Assembly: GCF_015999245.1 (NCBI RefSeq) | Contig: NZ_JAEAMR010000022.1 | Coordinates: 887,454 to 951,453, forward strand | Length of the DNA: 64,000 nucleotides | Origin: Streptomyces sp. AV19 | Lineage (GTDB): Bacteria; Actinomycetota; Actinomycetes; Streptomycetales; Streptomycetaceae | Direction of reading: 5' to 3' | Shown: positions 25,036 through 33,417 of the stretch, piece after piece | Numbering within the stretch: position 1 is the first letter of the stretch | Layout: each line of letters starts with the position of its first letter | Notes under the pieces: generated by a model | Told to the model about the DNA's origin: nothing | The model's database searches: none | The model's input: only the letters and a program-made list of their open reading frames with translations | Program-made: the position numbers and the translations under genes

Positions 25036-25491
25036 ATGGCAACCGGTGTCTTCGCGGTCCTCCCCGAGGGCCGCCGCGAGGCGCTGCTGGCCACCGCCCG
25101 CGAGGTGTCGTTCCCCATCGGGACCCGTATCTTCGAGGAGGGCGGCCACGCCGACCGGTTCTGGATCCTGCACACCGGAACCGTCGCCCTCGACCTGCAC
25201 GTCCCCGGCCGCCGCCCCGCCGTCATCGAGACCGTCGGCACCGGCGAACTGCTCGGCTGGTCCTGGTTGTTCGCGCCCCGCCAGTGGCACCTGGGCGCCG
25301 AGGCCACCGGCCCCGTGCGCGCCTGGGAGTTCGACGCCGAGAAGGTCCGCGAGCTGTGCGCACACGACCGCGAGCTCGACCACGCGCTGCTCCTGTACGT
25401 GGCCGAGACCATCGGCAAGCGCCTGCGGGCCGCCCGCACCCGGCTCCTGGACCTGTACGGACCGGCCGGGAGCGGCCCGCCGCGGGCCTAG
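25036..25491 (+). CDS. Cyclic-nucleotide-binding domain protein without DNA-binding domain
   Basis: 151 residues, essentially only a Crp/Fnr-type cNMP-binding beta-roll (PIGTRIFEEGGHADRFWILH, TGTVALDLHVPG, IETVGTGELLGWSWLF) and the C helix. The usual helix-turn-helix is absent, so it cannot act as a classical Crp regulator; it could act as a ligand sensor for a partner. The stop overlaps the convergent TPR gene stop (CTAG). Confidence 0.85.
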   Translation: MATGVFAVLPEGRREALLATAREVSFPIGTRIFEEGGHADRFWILHTGTVALDLHVPGRRPAVIETVGTGELLGWSWLFAPRQWHLGAEATGPVRAWEFDAEKVRELCAHDRELDHALLLYVAETIGKRLRAARTRLLDLYGPAGSGPPRA

Positions 25492-26840
25492 CGCGTCCCC
25501 CGGGCGAGCCGGGCCCAGGCGTCCTGGTTGTACGGGCACCGGGCGCGCAGGTTGATGCGTTCGCTCAGCAGCGTGCGGGCCAGGTCGTGCCGTCCGGCGT
25601 GCAGGGCCGCCTCGACGAGGGTCCTCTGCAGCGCGTCCCGCTGGGCGTGGCTGCCGCCGAACGTCTGGAAGCGGTGCCGCAGGGGAAGCAGCAGACCGAC
25701 CGCGTCGGCGTACCGCCGCTGCCCGTACGCCACGAGCGCCCGGCACACCGGCAGGCCGATCTCGGCGGTCATCGGGACGTTGGAGTGCCCCGGCCGGCCG
25801 GGGCCCGCGTCCCGCAGCCAGGCCTCCCGGTCGCGGATGAGCCGCTCGGCGTCGAAGACGCGGTCCGCCCCGACGTAGGCCATGACGGCGTGGGCGTCGT
25901 TGAAGGCGTAGTACGCGCCGTCGTCCCGCCGTGCCCAGGCGTCCGCCAGCGCGGGCCAGCGGCCGCCGGTGTCCGCGCCCGCCAGGTGGAGCCGCCACAA
26001 CAGCGAGGCGGCGTCCAGGAGTTCCATCGCCGCGCCGCCCGATCCTTCGTGGTGCAGGGCGGCGTCGTAGACGGCCAGGACCTTGTCCGTGCGGCCCGTC
26101 TCCAGGAGGTACAGGGCGTAGTGCCACCAGTTGTGCACGTTCAGGTAGTTGCCGGTCGACCAGTCGTCCGCGCGGGCGTCGAGGTAGCGGATGCCGTCCT
26201 CGTGCCGGCCCTGCATCTCGTAGGCGTGCACGACGGCGTGGATGCCCCACACGTCGCGCGGGTTGCGCTCCACGGCCTCCAGCCCCACGCCCTCGGCCAG
26301 CGTGTAGTGCCCGGCCTCCTCCAGGCCGAACGCGTACATGCCCTGGAGCAGGCCGAAGTGCGGATCCTCCCGGTCCCAGGCGTTCAGCGCGCCGCCGATG
26401 CGATCGCGCAGCAGTACGGCGTCACCGGTGAAGAAGTCGATCTGGTGGCCGACCGCGAGGGCGAGGGCGTCCCTCGGGTGCGCCACGACGAGCTCGGCCA
26501 GGAGGCGGCCGGCCCCGTGCATGTCGCCGCCCAGCCAGGTGGAGGCCGCCTCGACGTGCATGCGCTCGCGCGGGGACAGACCGGCCACGGGCACGTCCCG
26601 CCGGTACGCCTCGAACGCCGTGGCCGCCGCGGCCGCGTCCTTCTCCTCCGTGCCCAGCAGCCCGAGGTACGCCCGGAAGACGTGGCCCATGGCGGACCGG
26701 GGCGCGGCGCCGAGGACCGCTTCGACCTGCGCGGCGGCTTCCTCACGGAAGAAGAGGAGACTGTCGAGGGCCTGCTCGTAGTGCCGCACGGCATCGGCAC
26801 CGGTGTGCGTCATCGTGTGGGCGTGCCGGTCCGTAACCAC
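25488..26840 (-). CDS. Tetratricopeptide-repeat protein, TTC38-like
   Basis: 450 residues, alpha-solenoid of degenerate TPRs. Characteristic conserved stretches (DFFTGDAVLLRDRIGGAL, FGLEEAGHYTLAEGVGLEAV, RDVWGIHAVVHAYEMQGRHE, NYLNVHNWWHYALYLLE) match the TTC38-like family found from actinobacteria to animals; molecular role unknown. GTG start at 26840 after GGGAGG. The longer open frame toward 27095 crosses the Y-RNA region and is not coding. Confidence 0.85.
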   Translation of the reverse strand: MVTDRHAHTMTHTGADAVRHYEQALDSLLFFREEAAAQVEAVLGAAPRSAMGHVFRAYLGLLGTEEKDAAAAATAFEAYRRDVPVAGLSPRERMHVEAASTWLGGDMHGAGRLLAELVVAHPRDALALAVGHQIDFFTGDAVLLRDRIGGALNAWDREDPHFGLLQGMYAFGLEEAGHYTLAEGVGLEAVERNPRDVWGIHAVVHAYEMQGRHEDGIRYLDARADDWSTGNYLNVHNWWHYALYLLETGRTDKVLAVYDAALHHEGSGGAAMELLDAASLLWRLHLAGADTGGRWPALADAWARRDDGAYYAFNDAHAVMAYVGADRVFDAERLIRDREAWLRDAGPGRPGHSNVPMTAEIGLPVCRALVAYGQRRYADAVGLLLPLRHRFQTFGGSHAQRDALQRTLVEAALHAGRHDLARTLLSERINLRARCPYNQDAWARLARGTR

Positions 26841-26917
26841 TGTGTCCTCCCGCCGGGTCGCCGCGTGCGGAGGGATCCCTTCCCCGGGGCGGGGCGACGG
26901 ACACCGTGGGAAAACCC

Positions 26918-26948
26918 TTGGCGGCGCGGACGTCCGCTCTCCTAGAGT
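26918..26948 (+). promoter_or_regulatory. Candidate promoter for the Y-RNA region
   Basis: -35-like TTGGCG at 26918 and -10-like TAGAGT at 26943 with a 19-bp spacer, ending about 12 bp before the 5' strand of the first Y-RNA stem. Suggestive only. Confidence 0.4.
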
Positions 26949-26959
26949 GACGGTCGTCC

Positions 26960-27108
26960 AGGTGCGAAGGCAGGACCTACTTCGACTCTTCATCGGGAGG
27001 TCGCGGGTTCGAATCCCGCCGCCGGCACACAGGCCGGTGTAGCTCAGCAGGCCAGAGCGCCATGTCGGTTCCGCCGCCTCGATCTCTGGACGCATGCTTC
27101 ACGCACCT
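26960..27108 (+). ncRNA. YrlA-type Y RNA 1 (permuted tRNA-like domain)
   Basis: Reads as a circularly permuted tRNA. A T arm (GCGGG-TTCGAAT-CCCGC, 27003-27019) is followed by the 3' acceptor strand, a 6-nt loop (27027-27032), the 5' acceptor strand (7-bp helix 27020-27026 with 27033-27039) and a D arm (GCTC...GAGC, 27042-27058). No anticodon arm lies between. The outer stem pairs 26960-26966 with 27102-27108 (AGGTGCG/CGCACCT), continuing as AAGgCA with TGCTT and a CA bulge, as in Ro-binding Y stems. It directly precedes the Ro60/TROVE gene. Not an ordinary tRNA gene. Confidence 0.75.
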
Positions 27109-27118
27109 CCCGGTGCGC

Positions 27119-27163
27119 GGGCCACGGCTGCTTCGCTAATGATCGAATCCCATGCCGTGGCCG
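27119..27163 (+). ncRNA. Strong hairpin between the two Y RNAs
   Basis: Perfect 9-bp stem GGCCACGGC (27120-27128) / GCCGTGGCC (27154-27162) with an inner TTCG/CGAA helix. It could be the terminator of Y RNA 1 or a separate small structured RNA. GGTGCG at 27112 can also pair with the 3' strand of the first Y stem, giving a competing fold. Confidence 0.45.
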
Positions 27164-27205
27164 ACTTGAGCTCGGGAGGCGCGGCACCGGGGCGTCCGGG
27201 GCGCA

Positions 27206-27312
27206 GGTGACGGTTACTTCGGGGATCAGCAGGTCGCGGGTTCGAATCCCGTCCCGGCCACAGGCTGGTGCAGCTCGGTCAGGAAGAGCGGCTGACATTG
27301 TGTACCGTCGCC
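27206..27312 (+). ncRNA. YrlA-type Y RNA 2 (permuted tRNA-like domain)
   Basis: Second copy with the same order: outer stem 27206-27214 with 27304-27312 (9 bp, one G-U), T arm GCGGG-TTCGAAT-CCCGT (27236-27252), acceptor helix CCGGCC/GGCTGG closed by a 3-nt ACA loop, and a D arm GCTC...GAGC (27273-27289) with GG in the loop. The T-arm sequence is identical to copy 1, but the flanks differ, indicating an old duplication under structural constraint. Ends 60 bp before the Ro gene. Confidence 0.7.
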
Positions 27313-27372
27313 GACCCCTGATCTCGGACGTCCTCCGCCGTGCTTCCCTCGATGGATTCGGGGGGAATTCAC

Positions 27373-28983
27373 ATGGCACGCTTCAACGTCCGCACGAGCA
27401 GGGCGGCGGCTCCCGCCTCGCCCGTGACCACGGCCGGGCGCACCCGTACCCACCTCGGCGGCAAGGGGTACGCGCGGGACGCCCGCTCCGAGCTGTTCCT
27501 GCTCGCGGTCGCCGACTTCGTTTCCCAGCAGACCTTTCACGAGGACGGTGCCGCCCGCGACGACCGCTTCGCCGCGCTCGTGCGCAGGCTCGCCGTCGAG
27601 GACGCCGCGTGGACCGCCGGTCTCCTCGGGTGGCTGCGCGGCGACGGGCAGATGCGCACCGCCTCCCTGGTGGGCGCCGTCGAGTACGTCAGGGCCCGGC
27701 TCGACGCCGGTGCCACGGACGGCCCGTCCAACCGCCAGGTCGTCGACTCCGTGCTGCGCCGCGCCGACGAGCCCGGCGAGTTGCTGGCCTACTGGACCTC
27801 GATGTACGGGCGGAACGTGCCGAAGCCGGTCAAGCGGGGCATCGCCGATGCCCTGCGGCGCCTGTACACCGGCCGCAACCTCCTCAAGTACGACACCGCT
27901 TCCCGCGGTTACCGCTTCGGTGACGTCCTCAATCTCGTCCACCCCACGCCCGACCCCGGCAAGCCGTGGCAGGGCGACCTGTTCCGGTACGCCCTGGACC
28001 GCCGGCACAACCCGGATTCCGCCCGGCCGCTCGCCTCGGACCGCGTCCTCACCGCGCACCACGCGCTGATGGCCGTCCCCGTCGCGGAACGCCGCGCCCT
28101 GGTCACCGGTCCCGGCGGCGCCGGGCGCCTGGCCGAGGCGGGCATGACCTGGGAGGCGCTGGCGGGGTGGCTGCAGGGCCCGATGGACGCGGCGGCCTGG
28201 GAGGCCGTCATCCCCTCCATGGGCACCATGGCCCTAGTCCGCAACCTGCGGAACTTCGACGAGGCCGGCGTCTCCGACGAGGCCGCGCGGCACGTGGCCG
28301 CGCGGCACGTGGCCGCGCGGCACGTGGCCGCGCGGATCGCGGACGCGGAAGAGGTCGCGCGGTCCCGGCAGTTCCCCTTCCGGTATCTGTCCGCGTACCG
28401 GCACGCGCCCTCGCTGCGCTGGGCCCACCCGCTGGAGCGGGCGCTTGGTCACTCCCTGGCGAACGTGCCCGCGCTGCCCGGGCGGACCCTGGTCCTGGTC
28501 GACCGCTCCGGCTCCATGTGGTCGCCGCTGTCCGCCCGTTCGCAGCTCGACCGTGCCGACGCGGCGGCGGTGTTCGGCACGGCCGTGGCGCTGCGCGCGG
28601 CCGACGCCGATCTCGTCCAGTTCGGGACCGGCAGCGCGCCCGTGGCCTTCCGCCGGGGCGAGTCGGTGCTCAAGGTGCTGGAACGGTTCGGGAGCCTCGG
28701 CGGCACCGACACCACGGAGGCGGTGCGCCGGCACTACCGCGGTCACGACCGGGTCCTGATCGTCACCGACGAACAGGCCGTCCACCACTACGCGGGCGAC
28801 CCCACGGAGCAGGTTCCGGCCCACGTCCCGGTGTACACGTGGAATCTCGCCGGTTACCGGCCCGGGCACGGCCCGTCGGGATCCGCCGAGCGGCACACGT
28901 TCGGCGGGCTGACCGACGCGGCGTTCCGCATGGTGCCGCTGCTGGAGAGCGGCCGGGACGCCCGCTGGCCCTGGGAGAGTTGA
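27373..28983 (+). CDS. rsr: Ro60/Rsr-family TROVE domain RNA-binding protein
   Basis: 536 residues. A long HEAT-like TROVE ring domain (e.g. FLLAVADFVSQQTFHEDG, LGWLRGDGQMRTASLVGAVE, MYGRNVPKPVKRGIADALRR) is followed by a von Willebrand A domain with a metal site DRSGSMWSP (DxSxS) near 378. Ro proteins form a ring that binds Y RNA on its surface and misfolded RNA in its hole; in bacteria Rsr with YrlA can tether PNPase. Two Y RNAs lie just upstream. A threefold AARHV repeat (near 305-321) is encoded by a 15-bp tandem repeat. ATG at 27373. Confidence 0.93.
   Translation: MARFNVRTSRAAAPASPVTTAGRTRTHLGGKGYARDARSELFLLAVADFVSQQTFHEDGAARDDRFAALVRRLAVEDAAWTAGLLGWLRGDGQMRTASLVGAVEYVRARLDAGATDGPSNRQVVDSVLRRADEPGELLAYWTSMYGRNVPKPVKRGIADALRRLYTGRNLLKYDTASRGYRFGDVLNLVHPTPDPGKPWQGDLFRYALDRRHNPDSARPLASDRVLTAHHALMAVPVAERRALVTGPGGAGRLAEAGMTWEALAGWLQGPMDAAAWEAVIPSMGTMALVRNLRNFDEAGVSDEAARHVAARHVAARHVAARIADAEEVARSRQFPFRYLSAYRHAPSLRWAHPLERALGHSLANVPALPGRTLVLVDRSGSMWSPLSARSQLDRADAAAVFGTAVALRAADADLVQFGTGSAPVAFRRGESVLKVLERFGSLGGTDTTEAVRRHYRGHDRVLIVTDEQAVHHYAGDPTEQVPAHVPVYTWNLAGYRPGHGPSGSAERHTFGGLTDAAFRMVPLLESGRDARWPWES
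28283..28333 (+). repeat. 15-bp tandem repeat inside rsr
   Basis: Three near-identical 15-bp units (GCGCGGCACGTGGCC) encoding AARHV three times, between the TROVE and vWA domains. Likely to vary in copy number between strains without a frameshift. Confidence 0.85.
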
Positions 28984-29101
28984 TCGTGATGCCTTGATCG
29001 TCCCCTGCGGATTACGGCGGAATGCGCGAACGCCTCTCCTGCACCGGCCGCAACCCGTACGGTGCGCACCGGCAGCGTGCGCAAGCGGAAGGGGAATGAG
29101 C

Positions 29102-29818
29102 GTGGCCGGCAAGGAGCGTGAGGAGCAGGTGCGCGTCGTGCAAGCCGAGCAGAGGCGGTTGAAGCCGCTCAAGGCGGAGGCTCAGGGCACCGTGCTCGAG
29201 CTGATGCGCGCGGGGCTCGCGGTGGAAGAGCCGGCGGTGGTGCCCGTGTTGAGCCTGGGGACGGTCATGGGCATCGAGGCGCAGCTGGGCTCGGACGGGT
29301 TGCGGGCCTTCGCCCTGGCCCTGGCGAACATGCTCATCGGGGTCAGTCACGACTTCGCCGATATCACGGGACATAGCCCGGAACAGCTCGTCGACTTCTA
29401 CCAGACGGAGCTCATGGCCGCCGCGGCGCGGAGGGACGGGGCGGGGCCGGAGGCTCCTTCGGAAGAAGAGGCAGCGGAGGACGAACGGGCCGAGCTGCGG
29501 GCCTGGTGCCTGGAGCGCATGCAGCTGTCGTTCCTGGAGTCGTTCGCGGCGCACCACGTCGTGCGGCTGATGTCCCGGCTCACGGACGGCGGCGACCACG
29601 ACGTCCCGGAGGAGGCGCTGAGCGTGGCTGACGAGGTGGCCGCGGCCTACGGGCACAACGGGCTGCGGGTCCTGGCCGTGTCGCTGGCCGGGTGGGCCTA
29701 CGGGGCGGTGGAGCGGACCGCGAAGATGGCGAACTCGCCGCTGGCGGAGGCCGCGAAGGGCATCGTCCCGGTGTTCTCGTCCTGGCCGGTCCCGGGTCCG
29801 GACGGCTCCATGGGGTGA
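29102..29818 (+). CDS. Hypothetical helical protein
   Basis: About 238 residues, cytoplasmic, mostly helical. Charged N-terminus (KEREEQVRVVQAEQRRLKPL), a central acidic linker (SEEEAAEDERAELRAW) and two aliphatic blocks that look like a duplicated helical domain. No family recognised. GTG at 29102 has the better ribosome-binding spacing (GGAAGGGG); ATG at 29096 is the alternative. Follows rsr by ~120 bp on the same strand, so co-transcription is possible. Confidence 0.65.
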   Translation: MAGKEREEQVRVVQAEQRRLKPLKAEAQGTVLELMRAGLAVEEPAVVPVLSLGTVMGIEAQLGSDGLRAFALALANMLIGVSHDFADITGHSPEQLVDFYQTELMAAAARRDGAGPEAPSEEEAAEDERAELRAWCLERMQLSFLESFAAHHVVRLMSRLTDGGDHDVPEEALSVADEVAAAYGHNGLRVLAVSLAGWAYGAVERTAKMANSPLAEAAKGIVPVFSSWPVPGPDGSMG

Positions 29819-29861
29819 GTGCGCTGCCGGTGGGCGGCCGCCCCGCCCACCGGCAGCGCAC
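29819..29861. terminator. Bidirectional terminator, 19-bp perfect hairpin
   Basis: GTGCGCTGCCGGTGGGCGG pairs perfectly with its inverted copy across a 5-nt loop, exactly between two convergent stop codons. Confidence 0.9.
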
Positions 29862-29869
29862 CGCGCTGA

Positions 29870-30646
29870 TCAGCTCAGCTTCTCCTCGACCGCCTCGTAG
29901 ACGGGGCTGTTCGCGTTGAAGTTGACGTCCCGTACCGTCAAGTTGTCGATTCGGAAGCGGAATCTTCCGTCGGCGCCCACGTCGGTGTTGTCGGCGGTGG
30001 GCTCGACTCCCTTGCGGAGCTTGGTGGTTATCTTCACCTGGAGCGTGTATTCGGTGACGTCCGGCACCTGGTACACCGTGGCCCGCGTCCGGGGAGCGAC
30101 GGGGTGACGGACTTCCTTCGTCTTGGTGGTCTGCGAGACCTCCTCGTAATTGAAGGAGGCGGACAGCGCCGTCTTGACGGGGTTTTCGAACCAGCTCCGG
30201 TCTCCGGACAGGCCGATGGTGAAGCCGAGCTTTCTGGAGTTCATGACGGATTCGTTGCTCACCGCCGTGGACTCGGTGGAACCCCGGTTGGTGAACTGGA
30301 AGAGCCTCCGCCATTGGTCCTTGACCACGTCCGGATCGGCCTTCTTCGACCCGACCACCTTCACCTCGCAGAGCCCTTCGGTGGCTGGGAACACCTTCTG
30401 GTCTATCTGCCAAGGGCTCGGGGCGACGAGCAGCGCCCCGTCACCGCCGATATTGACGCCGGCCGCACGCTGGGGGTCGCAGAACGACTTCATGAGCTCA
30501 CCGACCTTGGCGGTGTTCTGCGGGGCCTTGGCGTCGTACACAACGATCGGCGACGGGGCGGCGACCGCCGGGGAACTCACCAGAAACGGCAGGACGAGTG
30601 CACCGCCGGTGGCGGCGAGCAGCTTTGCATGACGGCTACGAGACAT
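29870..30646 (-). CDS. Secreted aerolysin/ETX-MTX2-like beta-pore-forming protein (putative)
   Basis: 258 residues. Signal peptide to about residue 30 (LLAATGGALVLPFLVSSPAV, AVAA). The mature part is beta-rich with the alternating Ser/Thr pattern of aerolysin-type insertion loops: NESVMNSRKLGFTIGLSGDR, SASFNYEEVSQTTKTKEVRH, then VAPRTRATVYQVPDVTEYTL. In ETX/MTX2 toxins this is the amphipathic hairpin and following strands. The receptor-binding head is short; one Cys pair (SFCDPQ, GLCEVK). Target unknown. Assignment rests on pattern recognition only. Confidence 0.6.
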   Translation of the reverse strand: MSRSRHAKLLAATGGALVLPFLVSSPAVAAPSPIVVYDAKAPQNTAKVGELMKSFCDPQRAAGVNIGGDGALLVAPSPWQIDQKVFPATEGLCEVKVVGSKKADPDVVKDQWRRLFQFTNRGSTESTAVSNESVMNSRKLGFTIGLSGDRSWFENPVKTALSASFNYEEVSQTTKTKEVRHPVAPRTRATVYQVPDVTEYTLQVKITTKLRKGVEPTADNTDVGADGRFRFRIDNLTVRDVNFNANSPVYEAVEEKLS

Positions 30647-30943
30647 GGCACTCCCACTGGTTGAATTTCATGTTCACCAGCGAGTGCGGACACAGCATTC
30701 CCAAGAGTGGCCGCACTCGAACACCGGGTGACTTCGGCGGCATTTGAAGCGGATTCGGCCGCCTTGACTGGACACTCTGTCATAAAGTTCCAACAAAGCA
30801 AAGGTAATGCTGAGGTCAAGCCGTACCGTTCGGTGCGGTTACCCGACGCCCCGTCGGAGTGACCCCGCTCCGACATATGACCGCCCCGGCGACAAACCGG
30901 CGAACCCCCCGGCACGTTCTTCGCAATGGCTCAACAGGACCTT

Positions 30944-31282
30944 CTACGGAAGCTCCTCGCGGACAAGCGCGCGGGCGAACGGCTCGCCCATCCGCCGCGC
31001 ATGGGCCATCCGCTCGCGCACCTCGGCGATCGTCCGGGGGCGGTAGCCCGGGCCGGTACTGCAGCCCATGGGGAAACGGACCCCTGCATCGAGCAGGACG
31101 GCCAGGACCCGCCAGCCCGCCCTGTCACGCCTGGGCGGTGGCTGGAATGCCGCCCCGACATGGATCAACGCCCCACCACAGCGCGGGCAACTCCGTTCGT
31201 CGGCGTCGTACGGAGCAGGAAAGCGCTGCTTGTACGACCTGCGGCAGGGCAGGCAGACGAACGAGGTCTTCGCAGGAGGCAC
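30944..31282 (-). CDS. Zinc-ribbon hypothetical protein conserved in Streptomyces
   Basis: 112 residues: MPPAKTSFVCLPCRRSYKQR, then ERSCPRCGGALIHVG. Two CxxC pairs form a zinc ribbon, followed by a PRRDRAGWRVLAVLLDAGVR block and a basic C-terminus (YRPRTIAEVRERMAHARRMG). I recognise the pattern as a widespread streptomycete hypothetical, function unknown. Confidence 0.75.
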   Translation of the reverse strand: MPPAKTSFVCLPCRRSYKQRFPAPYDADERSCPRCGGALIHVGAAFQPPPRRDRAGWRVLAVLLDAGVRFPMGCSTGPGYRPRTIAEVRERMAHARRMGEPFARALVREELP

Positions 31283-31555
31283 TGGACGAGCCTATGGGCG
31301 GGCCTTCGCCACGCCCAGCGAATTGGCACCCCGGAAGCCGCATCCATCCAGCCCATGACAGGTGTCAACGCACACCGGTGACCCACCTGGGAGCCCTTAC
31401 CACCGCCCGCCCCGCATGCCGCGGTCACGACCCGGGTGCGGGTGGAGCGAGCAACACCCACTCACGGCCGGTCGGTTCACGCCCCACGCACCCCATCGTG
31501 ATCTTCCCGCAGGTGATCTTTGAAGACGGGGATGCAGGACCTGCACAATCGCAGG

Positions 31556-31963
31556 ATGACTGACATCGTCCAGGCCGCCTGGCACAAGATCCTGACCACT
31601 GCCGGCGAGTCCGCCCGGCCACATGGCACGCCGCTCCCGGGTCTCTTCACCGAGATGGTACGGGTGGCGTACGCCGAGCCGCAGCTACGTCGGCTCTACC
31701 CATGGACCGGTATGTGGGAGCTGCACTTCAGCAGGTGCACGGAGATCCGCTACACGTGGGACATCCCCTATATCGGCACTCTGGGAAACGGCCGGTACTA
31801 CGTGGAAGGACCGAGTCGAAACAACCCGCGGATCGTCGAGACGGACAGCGCACAGGCCGCCGTAGCGGCGGTCGTCGAGCGCCTGCCACCACATTGCGGC
31901 CCCGCCTTCGTCGGCAGCCCGGACGAACTGGCTGCTTACGAGAGGGCACGGGAAGGCGGGTAG
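31556..31963 (+). CDS. Hypothetical protein (DUF6193-like)
   Basis: About 135 residues: TDIVQAAWHKILTTAG, then LYPWTGMWELHFSRCTEIRY and VPYI-like WDIPYIGTLGNGRYYVEGPS, which resemble small streptomycete proteins of the DUF6193 group. Starts at 31520, 31532 and 31556 are all possible; none has a convincing ribosome-binding site. Function unknown. Confidence 0.65.
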   Translation: MTDIVQAAWHKILTTAGESARPHGTPLPGLFTEMVRVAYAEPQLRRLYPWTGMWELHFSRCTEIRYTWDIPYIGTLGNGRYYVEGPSRNNPRIVETDSAQAAVAAVVERLPPHCGPAFVGSPDELAAYERAREGG

Positions 31964-32054
31964 GCACAGTCCCGGCGGCACGACAGAATCTGCCGAATTG
32001 CCGGAGTGCCGGCCCGGATCGAGATCGGCAACAGCCTTCGCAGGCGGGCCCTGG

Positions 32055-33227
32055 CTAGGGTGTCCCATCGAAGGTGTCGGGCACGTGGTGGCTCAGGTCC
32101 GGCAGGAACGCCGGGTCCGCGGGGGCGTGCAGGCGGAACTCCGCAATGGTGAATGGGCATCCCTCGCGGGCAAGTTGAACCAGTGCTGCGAGACGGTGGT
32201 TGCCGTCCAGGATCACTACGGCTTCCCGCGCGTCCGGGGCAGACGGTTCGACGCGTACCGGATAAGTGGCGATCAGGACTCTGATGTCTTTGCCCTCGAC
32301 TTTTGCGGCGTAGTGGCGGTGCAGATCCTTGATCCGGTCCCGGCGCTCTCGGCCGAGGTAGCACGATGTTCCCTCGGCCAGGCTGGCGAGACTTATGGGA
32401 CGTGCTTCGGGGTGGTCGTATTCAGTCTCGGTTCCGTCACTGCGGGTGTACCAGACGGTGAAGTACGAGGCCAGGGCAGCCGGATCGGTGACCTGGCGGG
32501 TCAGGTGCTCCACCCATACCGCGTTGCCGTTGGGCGGGGCGAGCCGGGCCAGTGCGTTCCAGTCGAGCAAGGTCCGGATACGGTTCTGGCTCTGGGTGAA
32601 GTGGCGACGGAATACGGTGAAGAGGACCTCTCCCTGGGCCAGTTCGAGGATCCTGCCTTTACATGAGTTGATGTCGTCGATCCAAATCGGCCTCATGGCC
32701 GATGCCCCCTTCAGGTTGTGCTCCGCGGACTTGAGGAGTTCCTCCATGTTCTCCCGCAGGTACTCCCAGTCGGCGTCCGACCACGTTGCGCGCGGCTCCA
32801 GCGATGACCCCAGCGCATCCCCGAGTACACGCACCATCCGGACAGCTGCCCGCAGGTACTCCTCTTGCATCGGCACCCGGGCCAGCGGCACCAGCGCCAG
32901 CCCGGCCCGGCAATCCAGTACGGCACGGTGCGCCGCCTCCGAAGTGCACTGGTCGCGCAGCCTGGCATCAGCGACCCTGAGGGCAGCGATCTTCTCGGTC
33001 AGCTCCAGATCCGCCAGTGCCTCTTGTACACGCGTCTGACGACGGGCCAGGAGGATACCGACGATCACGGTGGCCAGGGCCCCCAGCACGACGTTGGACA
33101 GCCAGTCCGACAGGCTCCATCCTTGGCCTCGCCCCCGCAGCACAGCGTCCGACCCCGCCGCGACGATCACCAACAGGGCCAGCGGTACCCCGGTGGAGGT
33201 GATCTGTTTCAGTCGAGCTCTCCCCAT
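32055..33227 (-). CDS. Membrane-anchored protein with ParB-like DGNHR motif
   Basis: 390 residues. Two N-terminal transmembrane segments (GVPLALLVIVAAGSDAVL; LSNVVLGALATVIVGILLAR, to ~65) are followed by a coiled-coil-like helix (QTRVQEALADLELTEKIAAL) and a C-terminal domain ending in REAVVILDGNHRLAALVQLA. The DGNHR element is the nucleotide-binding signature of ParB/sulfiredoxin-fold proteins. It could be a membrane-bound NTPase or kinase-like sensor; nothing closer recognised. ATG at 33227 preceded by GGGGGG. Confidence 0.65.
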   Translation of the reverse strand: MGRARLKQITSTGVPLALLVIVAAGSDAVLRGRGQGWSLSDWLSNVVLGALATVIVGILLARRQTRVQEALADLELTEKIAALRVADARLRDQCTSEAAHRAVLDCRAGLALVPLARVPMQEEYLRAAVRMVRVLGDALGSSLEPRATWSDADWEYLRENMEELLKSAEHNLKGASAMRPIWIDDINSCKGRILELAQGEVLFTVFRRHFTQSQNRIRTLLDWNALARLAPPNGNAVWVEHLTRQVTDPAALASYFTVWYTRSDGTETEYDHPEARPISLASLAEGTSCYLGRERRDRIKDLHRHYAAKVEGKDIRVLIATYPVRVEPSAPDAREAVVILDGNHRLAALVQLAREGCPFTIAEFRLHAPADPAFLPDLSHHVPDTFDGTP

Positions 33228-33376
33228 GATCCCCCCACGTCGCCTTCCATCAGGTCTGTGTACGTGAGGACAAGGTAGGAACCCGTGCATACGGTGAACA
33301 GGAGAGGACCAGCCTGCTGCGCCTCGCCTGTCCCCGGCCACGCCCACAAGGCCCTGGCGGCGCGGAAAACTGAAGC

Positions 33377-33403
33377 GGCGACGCTTCCCAAGGAGGCGTC
33401 GCC
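33377..33403. terminator. Hairpin 3' of the SH3-like gene
   Basis: 8-bp stem GGCGACGC / GCGTCGCC, 15 bp downstream of the minus-strand stop at 33418. Confidence 0.6.
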
Positions 33404-33417
33404 ACGTGAGCACCGGC

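Noticed and set aside
26960..27312. Ordinary tRNA genes
   Set aside because: T-arm and D-arm sequences are convincing, but they occur in reversed order with the acceptor strands joined by a short loop and no anticodon arm, so they are tRNA mimics rather than tRNA genes.
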